From: Gottfriedia sp002574545
GTDB lineage: Bacteria; Bacillota; Bacilli; Bacillales; Bacillaceae_G
Assembly (NCBI GenBank): GCA_052180195.1
Contig: CP197469.1
DNA: 64,000 nt
Strand: one strand, 5' to 3'
This document shows positions 1-7,907 of this stretch, piece by piece. Each line of letters begins with the position of its first letter. The stretch's first letter is position 1. Made by a program: the position numbers and the translations under genes. The notes below the pieces were generated by a model. The model was not told where the DNA came from and did no database searches. It saw nothing but the letters and a program-made list of their open reading frames with translations.

Positions 1-1
1 T

Positions 2-1408
2 TTAGATAAAGACAGTTTCGTGGAAGATGGTTTCTTTGCGAACTGTATGAATGACGAATTTCCAGCAGATGGCATCGTAACAGGAATCGGTAAAATTGAT
101 GGCCGTACTGTATGTGTGATGGCAAATGATTCAACTGTAAAAGCAGGTTCATGGGGCGAAAAAACAGTAGAAAAGATCATCCGTATTCAAGAAACATGTT
201 TAAAAATGCTTGTACCTTTAATTTATTTAGTAGACTCTGCAGGAGCACGTATTACGGATCAAGTATTTATGTTCCCAGGTAGACGTGGTGCTGGACGTAT
301 ATTCCATAACCAAATTAAACTATCAGGTCAAGTACCTCAAATCTGCTTATTATTTGGTCCTTCTGCTGCAGGTGGAGCTTATATTCCTGCATTCTGTGAT
401 TCTGTATTCATGGTTGAAGGTAATTCTTCAATGTACTTAGGTTCACCTCGTATGGCTGAAATGGTAATTGGTGAAAAAGTTACACTCGAAGAAATGGGTG
501 GAGCTAGAATGCACTGTTCAGTTTCAGGCTGCGGAGATGTATTATGTGAGACAGAAGAAGAAGCAATTGCTAAGTTAAAAGATTATTTATCTTACTTACC
601 AACTAATTTCAAGCAAGGAGCTCCTGTTGTTGAGGCTAAAAATCCTGTTCAAAAGGAGAAGTCTTTAGCAGAGATTATTCCAAGCAATCAAAACGTTCCA
701 TTTTCTATTTATGAATTCATTGATCGAGTAGTTGATGAAGATTCATTCTTTGAAATTAAAAAGCTATTTGCACCTGAACTAGTGACTGGTTTTGCTAGAT
801 TAGATGGACGTAGTGTAGGAATTATCGCTAACCAACCGAGAGTTAAAGGTGGCGTATTATTCCACGATTCAGCGGATAAAGCAGCTAAATTTATTAATTT
901 ATGTGATGCTTACCATATTCCTTTATTATTCTTAATGGATGTACCTGGTTTCATGATTGGTACAAAAGTAGAGCGTGCAGGAATTATCCGCCACGGTGCG
1001 AAAATGCTATATAGCATGAGTAATGCATCTGTTCCTAAAATCTCTGTAATCGTTCGTAAAGCATACGGTGCTGGACTATACGCAATGGCAGGCCCTGCAT
1101 TTGAAACAGACTGTGTAATTGCATTCCCATCTGCACAGATCGCGGTAATGGGTCCTGAAGCAGCAGTTAACGCAGTATATGCAAAGAAAATTGCAAGCTT
1201 ACCAAAAGAAGAACAAGCGGCCTTTATCCAAGAAAAACGTAAAGAGTATGCTGAAGATATCGATATTTACCGCTTAGCATCTGAGCTAGTAGTAGATGTA
1301 GTCATTCAACCAGAAGAGCTACGTACAGAGCTAATTAAGCGTTTTGCTTATTACTCAGAATCTTATGAAACTCCTGCTACGAAAAAGCATGGTGTTTATC
1401 CTGTTTAA
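2..1408 (+). CDS. mmdA: Acyl-CoA carboxylase carboxyltransferase subunit (propionyl/methylmalonyl-CoA type), 5' partial
   Basis: The reading frame is open from the first bases of the window, so the true start lies upstream; 468 codons remain of a family that is usually about 510 residues. The product should be the biotin-dependent carboxyltransferase beta subunit of propionyl-CoA or methylmalonyl-CoA type, like B. subtilis YqjD/MmdA, which moves a carboxyl group between carboxybiotin and an acyl-CoA in the cytosol. Both crotonase-like halves are visible: GPSAAGGAY in the N half, then AGLYAMAGPAFETD and AVMGPEAAVN in the C half, with the usual C-terminal ending KKHGVYPV. A terminator follows directly. 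The substrate cannot be fixed from this subunit alone. Confidence 0.88.
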   Translation, partial: LDKDSFVEDGFFANCMNDEFPADGIVTGIGKIDGRTVCVMANDSTVKAGSWGEKTVEKIIRIQETCLKMLVPLIYLVDSAGARITDQVFMFPGRRGAGRIFHNQIKLSGQVPQICLLFGPSAAGGAYIPAFCDSVFMVEGNSSMYLGSPRMAEMVIGEKVTLEEMGGARMHCSVSGCGDVLCETEEEAIAKLKDYLSYLPTNFKQGAPVVEAKNPVQKEKSLAEIIPSNQNVPFSIYEFIDRVVDEDSFFEIKKLFAPELVTGFARLDGRSVGIIANQPRVKGGVLFHDSADKAAKFINLCDAYHIPLLFLMDVPGFMIGTKVERAGIIRHGAKMLYSMSNASVPKISVIVRKAYGAGLYAMAGPAFETDCVIAFPSAQIAVMGPEAAVNAVYAKKIASLPKEEQAAFIQEKRKEYAEDIDIYRLASELVVDVVIQPEELRTELIKRFAYYSESYETPATKKHGVYPV

Positions 1409-1445
1409 ATGATAATGAAATGGTCCTATTGTAGGGGCTGTCAGA

Positions 1446-1478
1446 GTGTAGAGAAACTATTTCTCTACACTTTTTTAT
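1446..1478 (+). terminator. Intrinsic terminator of the carboxylase operon
   Basis: A perfect 10-bp stem GTGTAGAGAA/TTCTCTACAC with a 5-base loop is followed by a T-rich tract. It starts 37 bases after the stop codon. Confidence 0.85.
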
Positions 1479-1509
1479 TTAATCTGACCTTAGTGGGAAA
1501 TCTTATGAT

Positions 1510-1529
1510 TTAAACAAACGTTTGATTAA
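1510..1529. promoter_or_regulatory. Near-palindromic 20-mer with CAAACGTTTG core
   Basis: TTAAACAAACGTTTGATTAA is centred on a perfect 10-base palindrome. The same 20-mer occurs in reverse complement at 22187-22206. Here it lies about 107 bases before the DUF2157 gene, where an operator for a TetR-like regulator would be possible. No regulator can be named. Confidence 0.3.
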
Positions 1530-1636
1530 ACATATTTCCATAATATTTTAGATTTAGAGGTAATTTATGTTTTATTAAGAAATTATAATAGTAATAGGAG
1601 TAGTTTTTATAAACTGCTACTAAAAGGGGGGATTAG

Positions 1637-2899
1637 ATGAGTAAATTAGAACAGAAGCTAAAAGAATGGCACAAACAAGACTTACTAGATGAAGCTTCAT
1701 TAAATCGTATACTTGAGTATGAAAGGCATCGGGCTAAAGCTGAGAAGCAATCATTTTTAGGAGAGATTGTACCATTTTTAATTGCTTTACTTGTTGCATT
1801 TTCAATATTAGCGCTTGTGGGCAGTAACTGGAATGAATTTAGCCAAACCATGAGATTAGTCATTATTTTTGTAACACTATTAGTTTTCCACACAGTTGCA
1901 TTTATAAGTTATCAAAAGGGTAAAGAATTGTTTGGGCATTGTTTAAACTTTATAAATGTAATTGGGTACGCATGTGCATTTGTGTTAATTGTGCAAATGT
2001 ATCAATTTGCTAGTGACAGTCCGGTATTTTTGATCACTTGGACAATGCTTTCGTTCCTCTACTACTATGTGTTAAAGCATAATATGTTCTATTATCTTTT
2101 CCTAGGAATCGGATTTTTTAGTTTGAGCTATAGTGCAGGAATAGAAACTGCACATGTATATCTTCTCCAAATTCCATTACTACTTTGTTCAATTTACTTC
2201 TTAAAAATAATGAAGAGTCGTTGGAATGCTAGCTTTAATTATACATTTCTAGGTTATATAATCGTTATGTTTTTCCAGACAATTTCAGATCGCCAATATA
2301 TGATGCCAATTATTCTAGTAGTGTTTATTCTTTGGTATTTACATGAACGTGGGGTTATTAATTATGTTCTTTTACCTGTATTTACTGTATTTATATGGTT
2401 ATTCACATTTTTCACTTCATTATTTGGGGAATCATATGAGGCAGTTCACGAGTTACAAAAGGAATTTACACATGGATTTTTAAAACCAGTTGCGGTCCCA
2501 CTGTTCGATACGATTATTTTATTAATGCTTTTACTAGCAATCTATACTGTGTACAAGAAATGGAAGGACAATAAATCATTTCATAATTATCTTTGGATCT
2601 TCTTATTTATATTCGTACTACCTATATTAGGGGTACAAGATCAATTAGCCAATATGATCGTAGGCATCTTAATACTATTTGCTTATTCATGTATCCGTTT
2701 ATTTAAAGGCGTATCGGGCCAGGAAAAAGGAAGTATTATTATTGGTTTCATCACATTTGCCTCACTCGTAATCGGAATTTATACAGGATTTGCTATTTCA
2801 TTTATAAGTAAATCAATCGTGTTTATTATCCTTGCAGTCGTTTTATATTTTGTCTATACCCAATCGAAAAAAGCAAGAGGTGATGAACATGCAAAATAA
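1637..2899 (+). CDS. DUF2157-family polytopic membrane protein
   Basis: The 420-residue product begins with a charged, soluble N-terminal segment of about 45 residues (MSKLEQKLKEWHKQDLLDE) and continues with roughly twelve hydrophobic segments to the C terminus. This is the layout of DUF2157 membrane proteins. The start is supported by an AAGGGGGG Shine-Dalgarno. Its 3' end overlaps a gene for a GDYXXLXY-domain protein, the usual partner of DUF2157 in bacteria, so the two form an operon and probably one envelope complex. The biochemical function of the family is unknown. Confidence 0.75.
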   Translation: MSKLEQKLKEWHKQDLLDEASLNRILEYERHRAKAEKQSFLGEIVPFLIALLVAFSILALVGSNWNEFSQTMRLVIIFVTLLVFHTVAFISYQKGKELFGHCLNFINVIGYACAFVLIVQMYQFASDSPVFLITWTMLSFLYYYVLKHNMFYYLFLGIGFFSLSYSAGIETAHVYLLQIPLLLCSIYFLKIMKSRWNASFNYTFLGYIIVMFFQTISDRQYMMPIILVVFILWYLHERGVINYVLLPVFTVFIWLFTFFTSLFGESYEAVHELQKEFTHGFLKPVAVPLFDTIILLMLLLAIYTVYKKWKDNKSFHNYLWIFLFIFVLPILGVQDQLANMIVGILILFAYSCIRLFKGVSGQEKGSIIIGFITFASLVIGIYTGFAISFISKSIVFIILAVVLYFVYTQSKKARGDEHAK

Positions 2900-3398
2900 G
2901 AAGAAATTACTTTTGCTTTCAATCATTCAATTTATATTATTACTAGCTTTACTTGGAAACATTATGTACTTTAAGCAATCAGCCGATACGTTTAAAATAA
3001 AGTCACAAAGTATGGATCCAGTTGAACCTTTATTAGGTCATTATGCAGCTTTGTCCTATGATTTTGATTCAATAACGATGAAGGATTGGAAAGGTAAAGC
3101 TAAACCAAAAGAAGGGGAAAAGGTTTATATTATTTTTAAAAAGGGTCAAAATGATCTTTACCAGTTAGATTATGTAACAAACCATCGCCCAAATCATTCA
3201 AAATACATTAAAGCAACAATTCAATACACATATTATGATGAAGCAGAAAAAGAAGAAATACGAATCAACCATAATCTAAGTCGTTTTTACATTCCTGAGG
3301 GCCAAATGGACAAATACAATCAAGGTGGAACTAAGTATATTGTGACCATCCAACATAAAGGAGATCGATCAGTCGTTAAAGCTGTTGAAGTTCAATAA
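2889..3398 (+). CDS. GDYXXLXY-domain membrane-anchored protein
   Basis: The 169-residue protein has a single N-terminal membrane segment (residues 7-27) and then an extracytoplasmic domain that opens with GHYAALSY at residues 50-57, matching the GDYXXLXY signature. It overlaps the end of the DUF2157 gene by 11 bases. I chose the ATG at 2889 because the Shine-Dalgarno AGAGGTGAT lies just before it; an ATG at 2883 falls inside that ribosome site. The family is known as a companion of DUF2157 but has no assigned activity. Confidence 0.7.
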   Translation: MQNKKKLLLLSIIQFILLLALLGNIMYFKQSADTFKIKSQSMDPVEPLLGHYAALSYDFDSITMKDWKGKAKPKEGEKVYIIFKKGQNDLYQLDYVTNHRPNHSKYIKATIQYTYYDEAEKEEIRINHNLSRFYIPEGQMDKYNQGGTKYIVTIQHKGDRSVVKAVEVQ

Positions 3399-3413
3399 AA
3401 TAATCCTTTAACA

Positions 3414-3449
3414 AAAAAAGAGCCCATATCTAAAAATGAGCTCTTTTTG
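3414..3449. terminator. Bidirectional terminator between convergent genes
   Basis: The stem AAAAAGAGC/GCTCTTTTT has A and T tracts on opposite sides. It sits between the GDYXXLXY gene and bioY, which converge, so it can serve both. Confidence 0.75.
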
Positions 3450-3451
3450 TA

Positions 3452-4018
3452 TTACGCTGAAATTTCATCACGTTTTAATAAATTAGCCTTTGCTAAACGT
3501 CTTCCAATCACTACACCTAATGCAGATGCTACATATGCTTTAACGAATCCAAGTATAATGAAAGGATAAAATCCGAAAGTCATTGCATCGTGCCAGCTTA
3601 AAGTAGCTGCAATTTTTAACCACACAGTACCAAAAATTAATGTAACAAACATTCCGATTGTATTTGCAATCATTGCATTTAAGACCGTGAACTTAGTATT
3701 TTCAATAAAGTAAGCGATGATGAAAACTGTTGGAATAAAACCAATTAAATAACCACCAGTCGTACCGACCAGTACACCAAACCCCGCAGCACCACCTGCA
3801 AACACCGGAATTCCGACTGCGCCAAGTGCTAAATAAAGAAGTAACGAGATTGTTCCGTACTTTTTACCTAAAATCGTAGCCGCTAAGCCAATTGCTAATG
3901 TTTGACCTGTGATGGGTACAGGAGAAAAAGGCAAAGGAATAGATACTTGAGATAGAATACCAATAATTGCTGCAAATAAAGCTGAATTAATAAGCATTTT
4001 TAATCTTTCTTGTTGCAT
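3452..4018 (-). CDS. bioY: Biotin transporter substrate-binding component BioY
   Basis: The 188-residue integral membrane protein has about six hydrophobic segments and the BioY landmarks LPFSPVPITGQTLAIGLAATILG near the N terminus and GTTGGYLIGFIPTVF in the middle. BioY is the biotin-binding S component of an energy-coupling-factor transporter in the cytoplasmic membrane. No EcfA/EcfT genes are next to it, so it presumably shares the general ECF module encoded elsewhere. A large palindrome of the BirA type lies 20 bases upstream of the start, which fits biotin-repressed expression. It is a single-gene unit. Confidence 0.92.
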   Translation of the reverse strand: MQQERLKMLINSALFAAIIGILSQVSIPLPFSPVPITGQTLAIGLAATILGKKYGTISLLLYLALGAVGIPVFAGGAAGFGVLVGTTGGYLIGFIPTVFIIAYFIENTKFTVLNAMIANTIGMFVTLIFGTVWLKIAATLSWHDAMTFGFYPFIILGFVKAYVASALGVVIGRRLAKANLLKRDEISA

Positions 4019-4037
4019 TACAATATCTCCCTCTCTT

Positions 4038-4070
4038 TATGTTAACTTATTTTGTTTGTAAGTTAACATA
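4038..4070 (-). promoter_or_regulatory. Probable BirA operator of bioY
   Basis: Two perfect 12-base inverted arms, TATGTTAACTTA and TAAGTTAACATA, are separated by 9 bases. The TGTTAAC...GTTAACA halves match the known BirA box of Firmicutes biotin genes. The position directly upstream of bioY supports the call. Confidence 0.75.
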
Positions 4071-4532
4071 TTATAAATTAATTATATTTTATATAAGAAG
4101 ATTGTCAATATGTACAAATTCTAAATAATTTAATGATGAAGATGTGAAGTGAAAATATGGCAAAAGAAAAACGTAAAATTACATAAGATTATTTAAAATT
4201 AAAAAGAATCTCGTAAGGAATATCAAAATGAGAAAAGAAATATTTATTAGAAAAGTTTTTAAGAATGTTTATAATAAATTTTATTAATATAATTTTTAAC
4301 GGGTTTAAGCTCTAGTAGAGGAACCATTAACTCTAAATATTAATTGTTAAATCATTGTTTGGAAGGTTAAGAGAGAGTGATTAAATAGATTGCTTATCTA
4401 TAAATTAAGATAATTAATTCCTAAATTAGTTTTTAAGGTAAGGGGGTTTTTTCAATCGAAATTATTTAAAAACAATGATTATTATTTTATTAAAATAATA
4501 AAAAATGTAAAAAAAACAATAGTTAAAAAGTG
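4071..4532. other. Gene-less AT-rich spacer
   Basis: This 460-base stretch between the bioY operator and the phhA leader promoter is very AT-rich. I see no reading frame with a ribosome site, no convincing hairpin with a T tract and no RNA gene. Confidence 0.5.
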
Positions 4533-4561
4533 TTGACATTTACAAAAAATAGGAATAAAGT
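4533..4561 (+). promoter_or_regulatory. Sigma-A promoter for the tandem T-box leader
   Basis: A perfect -35 box TTGACA (4533-4538) is followed after 17 bases by TAAAGT (4556-4561), a 4/6 match to the -10 box. Transcription would start just before the first T-box element. Confidence 0.6.
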
Positions 4562-4574
4562 ATGTATTAATTGA

Positions 4575-4831
4575 ATCGCGAAAAGCAATGATAGGAATTT
4601 TAGTAGTGGAGTTTTCCCTGTATCAGAGAGCTGGTGGTTGCTGCAAACCAGTACATAGAACACATGAATTACGATCCTAGAGCATCTTCCTCGAAACGAA
4701 TGGTGAGGGGAAGACGGTGAAGAGCCGTTATGAAATGAAGATATTAGTATTATTTTTCATACTAATAATTTAGGGTGGTACCGCGAATAGACTATTTCGT
4801 CCCTACTGTGCAAACAGTAGGGACTTTTTTA
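4575..4831 (+). promoter_or_regulatory. T-box riboswitch 1, probably tyrosine-specific
   Basis: All T-box landmarks are present in order. They are the AGAGAGCTGGTGG stem I region, a specifier segment GAATTACG, the GAGC region, the GAAGACGGTGAAGAGCCGTTA central element, the T-box sequence AGGGTGGTACCGCG (4772-4785), and a terminator with an 11-bp stem (4799-4809/4814-4824) plus T tract. I read the specifier as TAC (Tyr, 4670-4672), because the base after a specifier is normally a purine and here it is G; the alternative TTA (Leu) would be followed by C. The TGGT bulge fits a tRNA ending in ACCA. Tyrosine also fits the downstream hydroxylase. Confidence 0.9.
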
Positions 4832-4854
4832 TTTTAAAAATAATAATTAAATAA

Positions 4855-5110
4855 GATAAGCAATGATTGGAGCAAAAGTAGTAAAGTTTTCCCTGTAACA
4901 GAGAGCTGATGGTTGGTGCAAATCAGTACATAAAACTTTATGAATTACAATCCATGAGCATCTTCTTCGAAACGAATAGTGAGGGGAAGACGGTGAAGAG
5001 CCGTTATGAAATGAAGATATTGGTAAGTTTTAGTAAAATTTATTAATAACTAGGGTGGTACCACGAGTTTAACGTTCGTCCCTACTGTATAAACAGTAGG
5101 GATTTTTTTT
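4855..5110 (+). promoter_or_regulatory. T-box riboswitch 2, tandem copy
   Basis: A second complete T-box follows 20-odd bases after the terminator of the first, with the same specifier reading TAC (4946-4948, followed by A), the same central element, the T-box motif AGGGTGGTACCACG and its own terminator (stem CCCTACTGT/ACAGTAGGG, 5080-5088/5093-5101, T tract to 5110). No promoter is obvious between the two, so a transcript must pass both switches to reach phhA. Two antitermination events in series should give tighter off-states and a steeper response to uncharged tRNA. Confidence 0.9.
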
Positions 5111-5201
5111 ATGTAAAAAATCGTGGATGCATGTGTTGATGGTACGGAATAAGCTACAAGAGTGGTGAAAAAATGAAATCAGAGAAAACCCTGTATTTTA
5201 T

Positions 5202-5295
5202 GGTGTCTAGTTCGAGGCGTTAGCCCTTCGAGGTCAGCTAAAGATCAATAAATTGTCTTATGCTTGTCGGGTTTTAGCAAACGCCTTCCACATTT
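5202..5295. repeat. Dispersed Bacillales intergenic repeat (degenerate copy)
   Basis: The segment carries the phrases TTCGAGGCGTTAGCCC, TTCGAGGTCAGC, TGCTTGTCGGGTTTTAGCAA and CGCCTTCC in order. These match, with changes, a GC-richer repeat that I recall as widespread between genes of Bacillus and relatives. It differs in composition from the AT-rich surroundings. The call rests on memory of the family rather than on a second copy in this window. Confidence 0.45.
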
Positions 5296-5318
5296 TGGAT
5301 TTGAAAGGAGTGATGTGT

Positions 5319-5375
5319 TTGGTTGATTACGACTATATACCGAATAAAAAAAGATTTTGTAGAAAGAAGGAGTAA
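5319..5375 (+). CDS. Possible Tyr-containing leader peptide upstream of phhA
   Basis: An 18-residue frame, MVDYDYIPNKKRFCRKKE, starts at a TTG placed 8 bases after AAAGGAG (5304-5310); an ATG at 5313 in the same frame is too close to that site. Codons 4 and 6 are TAC and TAT. It lies after the second T-box terminator and before phhA, so it is transcribed only on readthrough. It could be a leader peptide or chance; there is no conservation evidence available here. Confidence 0.22.
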   Translation: MVDYDYIPNKKRFCRKKE

Positions 5376-5528
5376 ATTGGAGAAAAGTAGAAATGGTTTA
5401 ATGATGGAAACTTGCTTAAAAATGCTCAAAAAAAGCTTTTAGCAAGATATAGATAGAACGGGTATTTTTAAGAAAGTAGAGTAATAGATTTTTAAGTGAA
5501 ATAATTTTTAAAAAGGGGAATTGATGAC

Positions 5529-7265
5529 ATGAAAGAAGCAGCTTTTGAAACAAAAGTAATACCACCTCATTTGAAGCAATACTTATCTGAGCAAAATTAT
5601 GATCTTTACACGCCAATTGATCATGCTGTATGGCGCTATGTAATGAGACAAAATCATCATGCATTAAAAGATAGAGCACATTCTGCATTTGTCGATGGAC
5701 TAAAGATGTCAGGAATTGAAACGGAAAAAATTCCAAATGTAGCTGAAATGAACGAGTGCCTTTCAAAAATTGGTTGGGGCGCAGGAATCGTTAATGGATT
5801 AATTCCAGGTGCTGCATTTTTTGAACTTTTAGCAAATGGTATTTTGCCAATCGCAACTGAAATTAGACAAATTACGAATATAGAATATACACCTGCTCCA
5901 GATATTATTCATGAGGCTGCAGGACACGCGCCTATTCTTTTTGACCCTGTATTTAGGGAATACGTACAAAAGATTGGTTCAATTGGTGCAAAGGCATTTG
6001 CTACAAAAGAAAAACAAGAATTATTTGAAGCAGTTAGAAATTTAACGATTGTAATGGAAGATCCAAAATCAACACCAGAAGAAAAAGCTGCTGCACAAAA
6101 ATTAGTTGAAGAAAGACAAAAAGCAATAGTTGGCATTTCTGAAGCTGAAAAAATTTCACGTGTATTCTGGAGAACAGTTGAGTATGGCCTAATTGGTGAA
6201 TTAGATAATCCAAAAATTTACGGTGCTGGATTATTATCATCAGTAGGTGAAAGTACACATTGCTTTACAGATGCAGTTGAAAGACTACCTTTTTCTATTG
6301 AAGCTGCTACATTACATCCGAAAAATATTACTGAAATGCAAGCGCAATTATTCGTATGCAAAGATTTCGAAGAGTTAATGCAAGGTGCAGAAGAATTAGC
6401 AAGCACGATGGCATTCCGTGTAGGCGGTACAGAAAGCTTAGATAAAGCACTTAAATCGAAAAGCGTTGCTACATTTGAATTAAATTCTGGATTAAGTGTA
6501 ACGGGTGTTGTTCATGCAATTTTAAAAGACGAAAACGGTGAAGCAATTTACGTAAACACAACTGGTGAAACAGCACTTTCAATAAACAATAAGCAATTAG
6601 AAGGTCACGGAAAAGACTATCATGCTAAAGGATTTGGTACACCAATTGGACTTCTAAAAGGAAATATTGAATTAGAAGAATGTGATGATGTTGCACTTAA
6701 AAATTTAGGTATTGTCGTAGGAAACTTTGTTGATTTAGAATTCTCAAGCAATGTAAGCGCTTCCGGGAGAGTTGTGAATATCATTAAAAATGGAGACAAA
6801 GTAGCATTAATCTCATTTGAAGACTGCACTGTTACTTACGAAGGAAAAGAGTTATTCAAAAAAGAATGGGGAACTTTTGATATGGCAGTTGGTTCTCGAG
6901 TTGTATCAGCATACCCTGGTGCAGCTGACCCGACTTCTTACTTTAGTGATTCAATTAAAGAAGTAGAGTTCGTAATGGAAACACCAGCCCCATTAACTGA
7001 ATTAGAAAAATTATATAAAGAAGTTAGAGTAATTAGAGAAAAAAATACATTCTGTGATGACTGTATTTCTAAATTGATTGCTGTACATGAAGAGCTTAAT
7101 CGTGAACACCAAAGCGATTGGTTATTACGATTAGAATTACTTGAAATTGCAACAGTTAATCCAAAATTAGAGCAACTTGTTGAGCCGTTAAAGGCTGAAT
7201 TGGAAGCATTAAGAAAAGAGGATTCTTTAAAGAATCTTATTACAAATGGCTTAAAGTTAGTTTAA
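5529..7265 (+). CDS. phhA: Phenylalanine 4-monooxygenase, long Bacillus-type
   Basis: This cytosolic, pterin-dependent non-haem iron enzyme should hydroxylate phenylalanine to tyrosine. The iron ligands are visible: H128 and H133 in IIHEAAGHAP and E218 in FWRTVEYGL. The aromatic amino acid hydroxylase core spans about residues 15-300. At 578 residues it is about twice the length of proteobacterial PhhA and has a C-terminal extension of about 280 residues, as in B. cereus-type enzymes. The AAGGGGAA site precedes the ATG. No pterin carbinolamine dehydratase gene is adjacent. Two T-boxes upstream with a Tyr specifier imply induction when tyrosine is short, which fits a biosynthetic role. Confidence 0.92.
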   Translation: MKEAAFETKVIPPHLKQYLSEQNYDLYTPIDHAVWRYVMRQNHHALKDRAHSAFVDGLKMSGIETEKIPNVAEMNECLSKIGWGAGIVNGLIPGAAFFELLANGILPIATEIRQITNIEYTPAPDIIHEAAGHAPILFDPVFREYVQKIGSIGAKAFATKEKQELFEAVRNLTIVMEDPKSTPEEKAAAQKLVEERQKAIVGISEAEKISRVFWRTVEYGLIGELDNPKIYGAGLLSSVGESTHCFTDAVERLPFSIEAATLHPKNITEMQAQLFVCKDFEELMQGAEELASTMAFRVGGTESLDKALKSKSVATFELNSGLSVTGVVHAILKDENGEAIYVNTTGETALSINNKQLEGHGKDYHAKGFGTPIGLLKGNIELEECDDVALKNLGIVVGNFVDLEFSSNVSASGRVVNIIKNGDKVALISFEDCTVTYEGKELFKKEWGTFDMAVGSRVVSAYPGAADPTSYFSDSIKEVEFVMETPAPLTELEKLYKEVRVIREKNTFCDDCISKLIAVHEELNREHQSDWLLRLELLEIATVNPKLEQLVEPLKAELEALRKEDSLKNLITNGLKLV

Positions 7266-7281
7266 TATGTAAGAATATTAG

Positions 7282-7318
7282 GAAAAGCGTTACTTCTATA
7301 ATGTAATGCTTTTCTTAT
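7282..7318 (+). terminator. Terminator of phhA
   Basis: The stem GAAAAGCGTTAC/GTAATGCTTTTC contains one G-T pair and is followed by TTATTTATT. Confidence 0.7.
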
Positions 7319-7375
7319 TTATTCGTTCTGGTAATCTAAAGGTATAAACTTTTCATAATGAGAGTGGTGTTAGAA

Positions 7376-7744
7376 ATGGGATTTGAAATAAAAGGAATTG
7401 ATCATATTCAATTAGTTTGTCCAAAGGGTGGAGAGGACGAGGCTAGAAAATTTTATCATGAAATTTTAGGTATGAAAGAATTGCCAAAGCCTGATAATTT
7501 AAAAGGCAGAGGCGGATGTTGGTTTATTTGCGGCAATCAAGAAATTCATATTAGTATTCAAGAAGATTTTATAGCACCTAAAAAAGCTCATCCAGGCTTA
7601 ATTGTTACAAACATAGAGGTATTAAGAGAGCAACTTCTTCAACTCGATTTTGAAATCAAAGAGGAACCACCAATAGAGGGTCGAACGCGTTTTTTTGTGA
7701 ATGATCCGTTTGGGAATCGAGTCGAGTTTTTAGAATTTCATTAA
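7376..7744 (+). CDS. VOC (glyoxalase/bleomycin-resistance) family protein
   Basis: The 122-residue protein has the paired beta-alpha-beta-beta-beta layout of a small vicinal-oxygen-chelate protein. It begins GIDHIQLVCP, has EARKFYHEILGM in the first helix, IHISIQ in the middle and ends DPFGNRVEFLEFH. The likely metal ligands are the early His, the IHI His and the late Glu. I chose the ATG at 7376, which follows GAGTGGTG; an upstream in-frame ATG at 7358 lacks a ribosome site. It stands alone between two terminators. The substrate is unknown. Confidence 0.75.
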   Translation: MGFEIKGIDHIQLVCPKGGEDEARKFYHEILGMKELPKPDNLKGRGGCWFICGNQEIHISIQEDFIAPKKAHPGLIVTNIEVLREQLLQLDFEIKEEPPIEGRTRFFVNDPFGNRVEFLEFH

Positions 7745-7755
7745 GCATTATTTAC

Positions 7756-7790
7756 TAGCCACTGTTAATTGACGGTGGCTATTATTTTTA
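7756..7790 (+). terminator. Terminator of the VOC gene
   Basis: TAGCCACTGT pairs with ACGGTGGCTA, with one wobble pair, and TTATTTTT follows. Confidence 0.75.
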
Positions 7791-7907
7791 AGGGATTGTT
7801 GAAAGTATTACTAGAAACATCAATATCTTCTATAAGCAGGAAGTAAAGCTCTTTTTATTGAAACTAATTAAATAAGTAATTTTTATTTAATGGTCGGGAG
7901 GTGTACG

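Noticed and set aside
4660..4675. Leucine (TTA) specifier in T-box 1
   Set aside because: TTA is one base offset from TAC, but it would be followed by a pyrimidine in both T-boxes and does not match the tyrosine-forming enzyme downstream.
5411..5446. Terminator just before phhA
   Set aside because: CTTGCTTAAAA and TTTTAGCAAG can pair, but no T tract follows and it would block the gene, so it is at most a leader hairpin.
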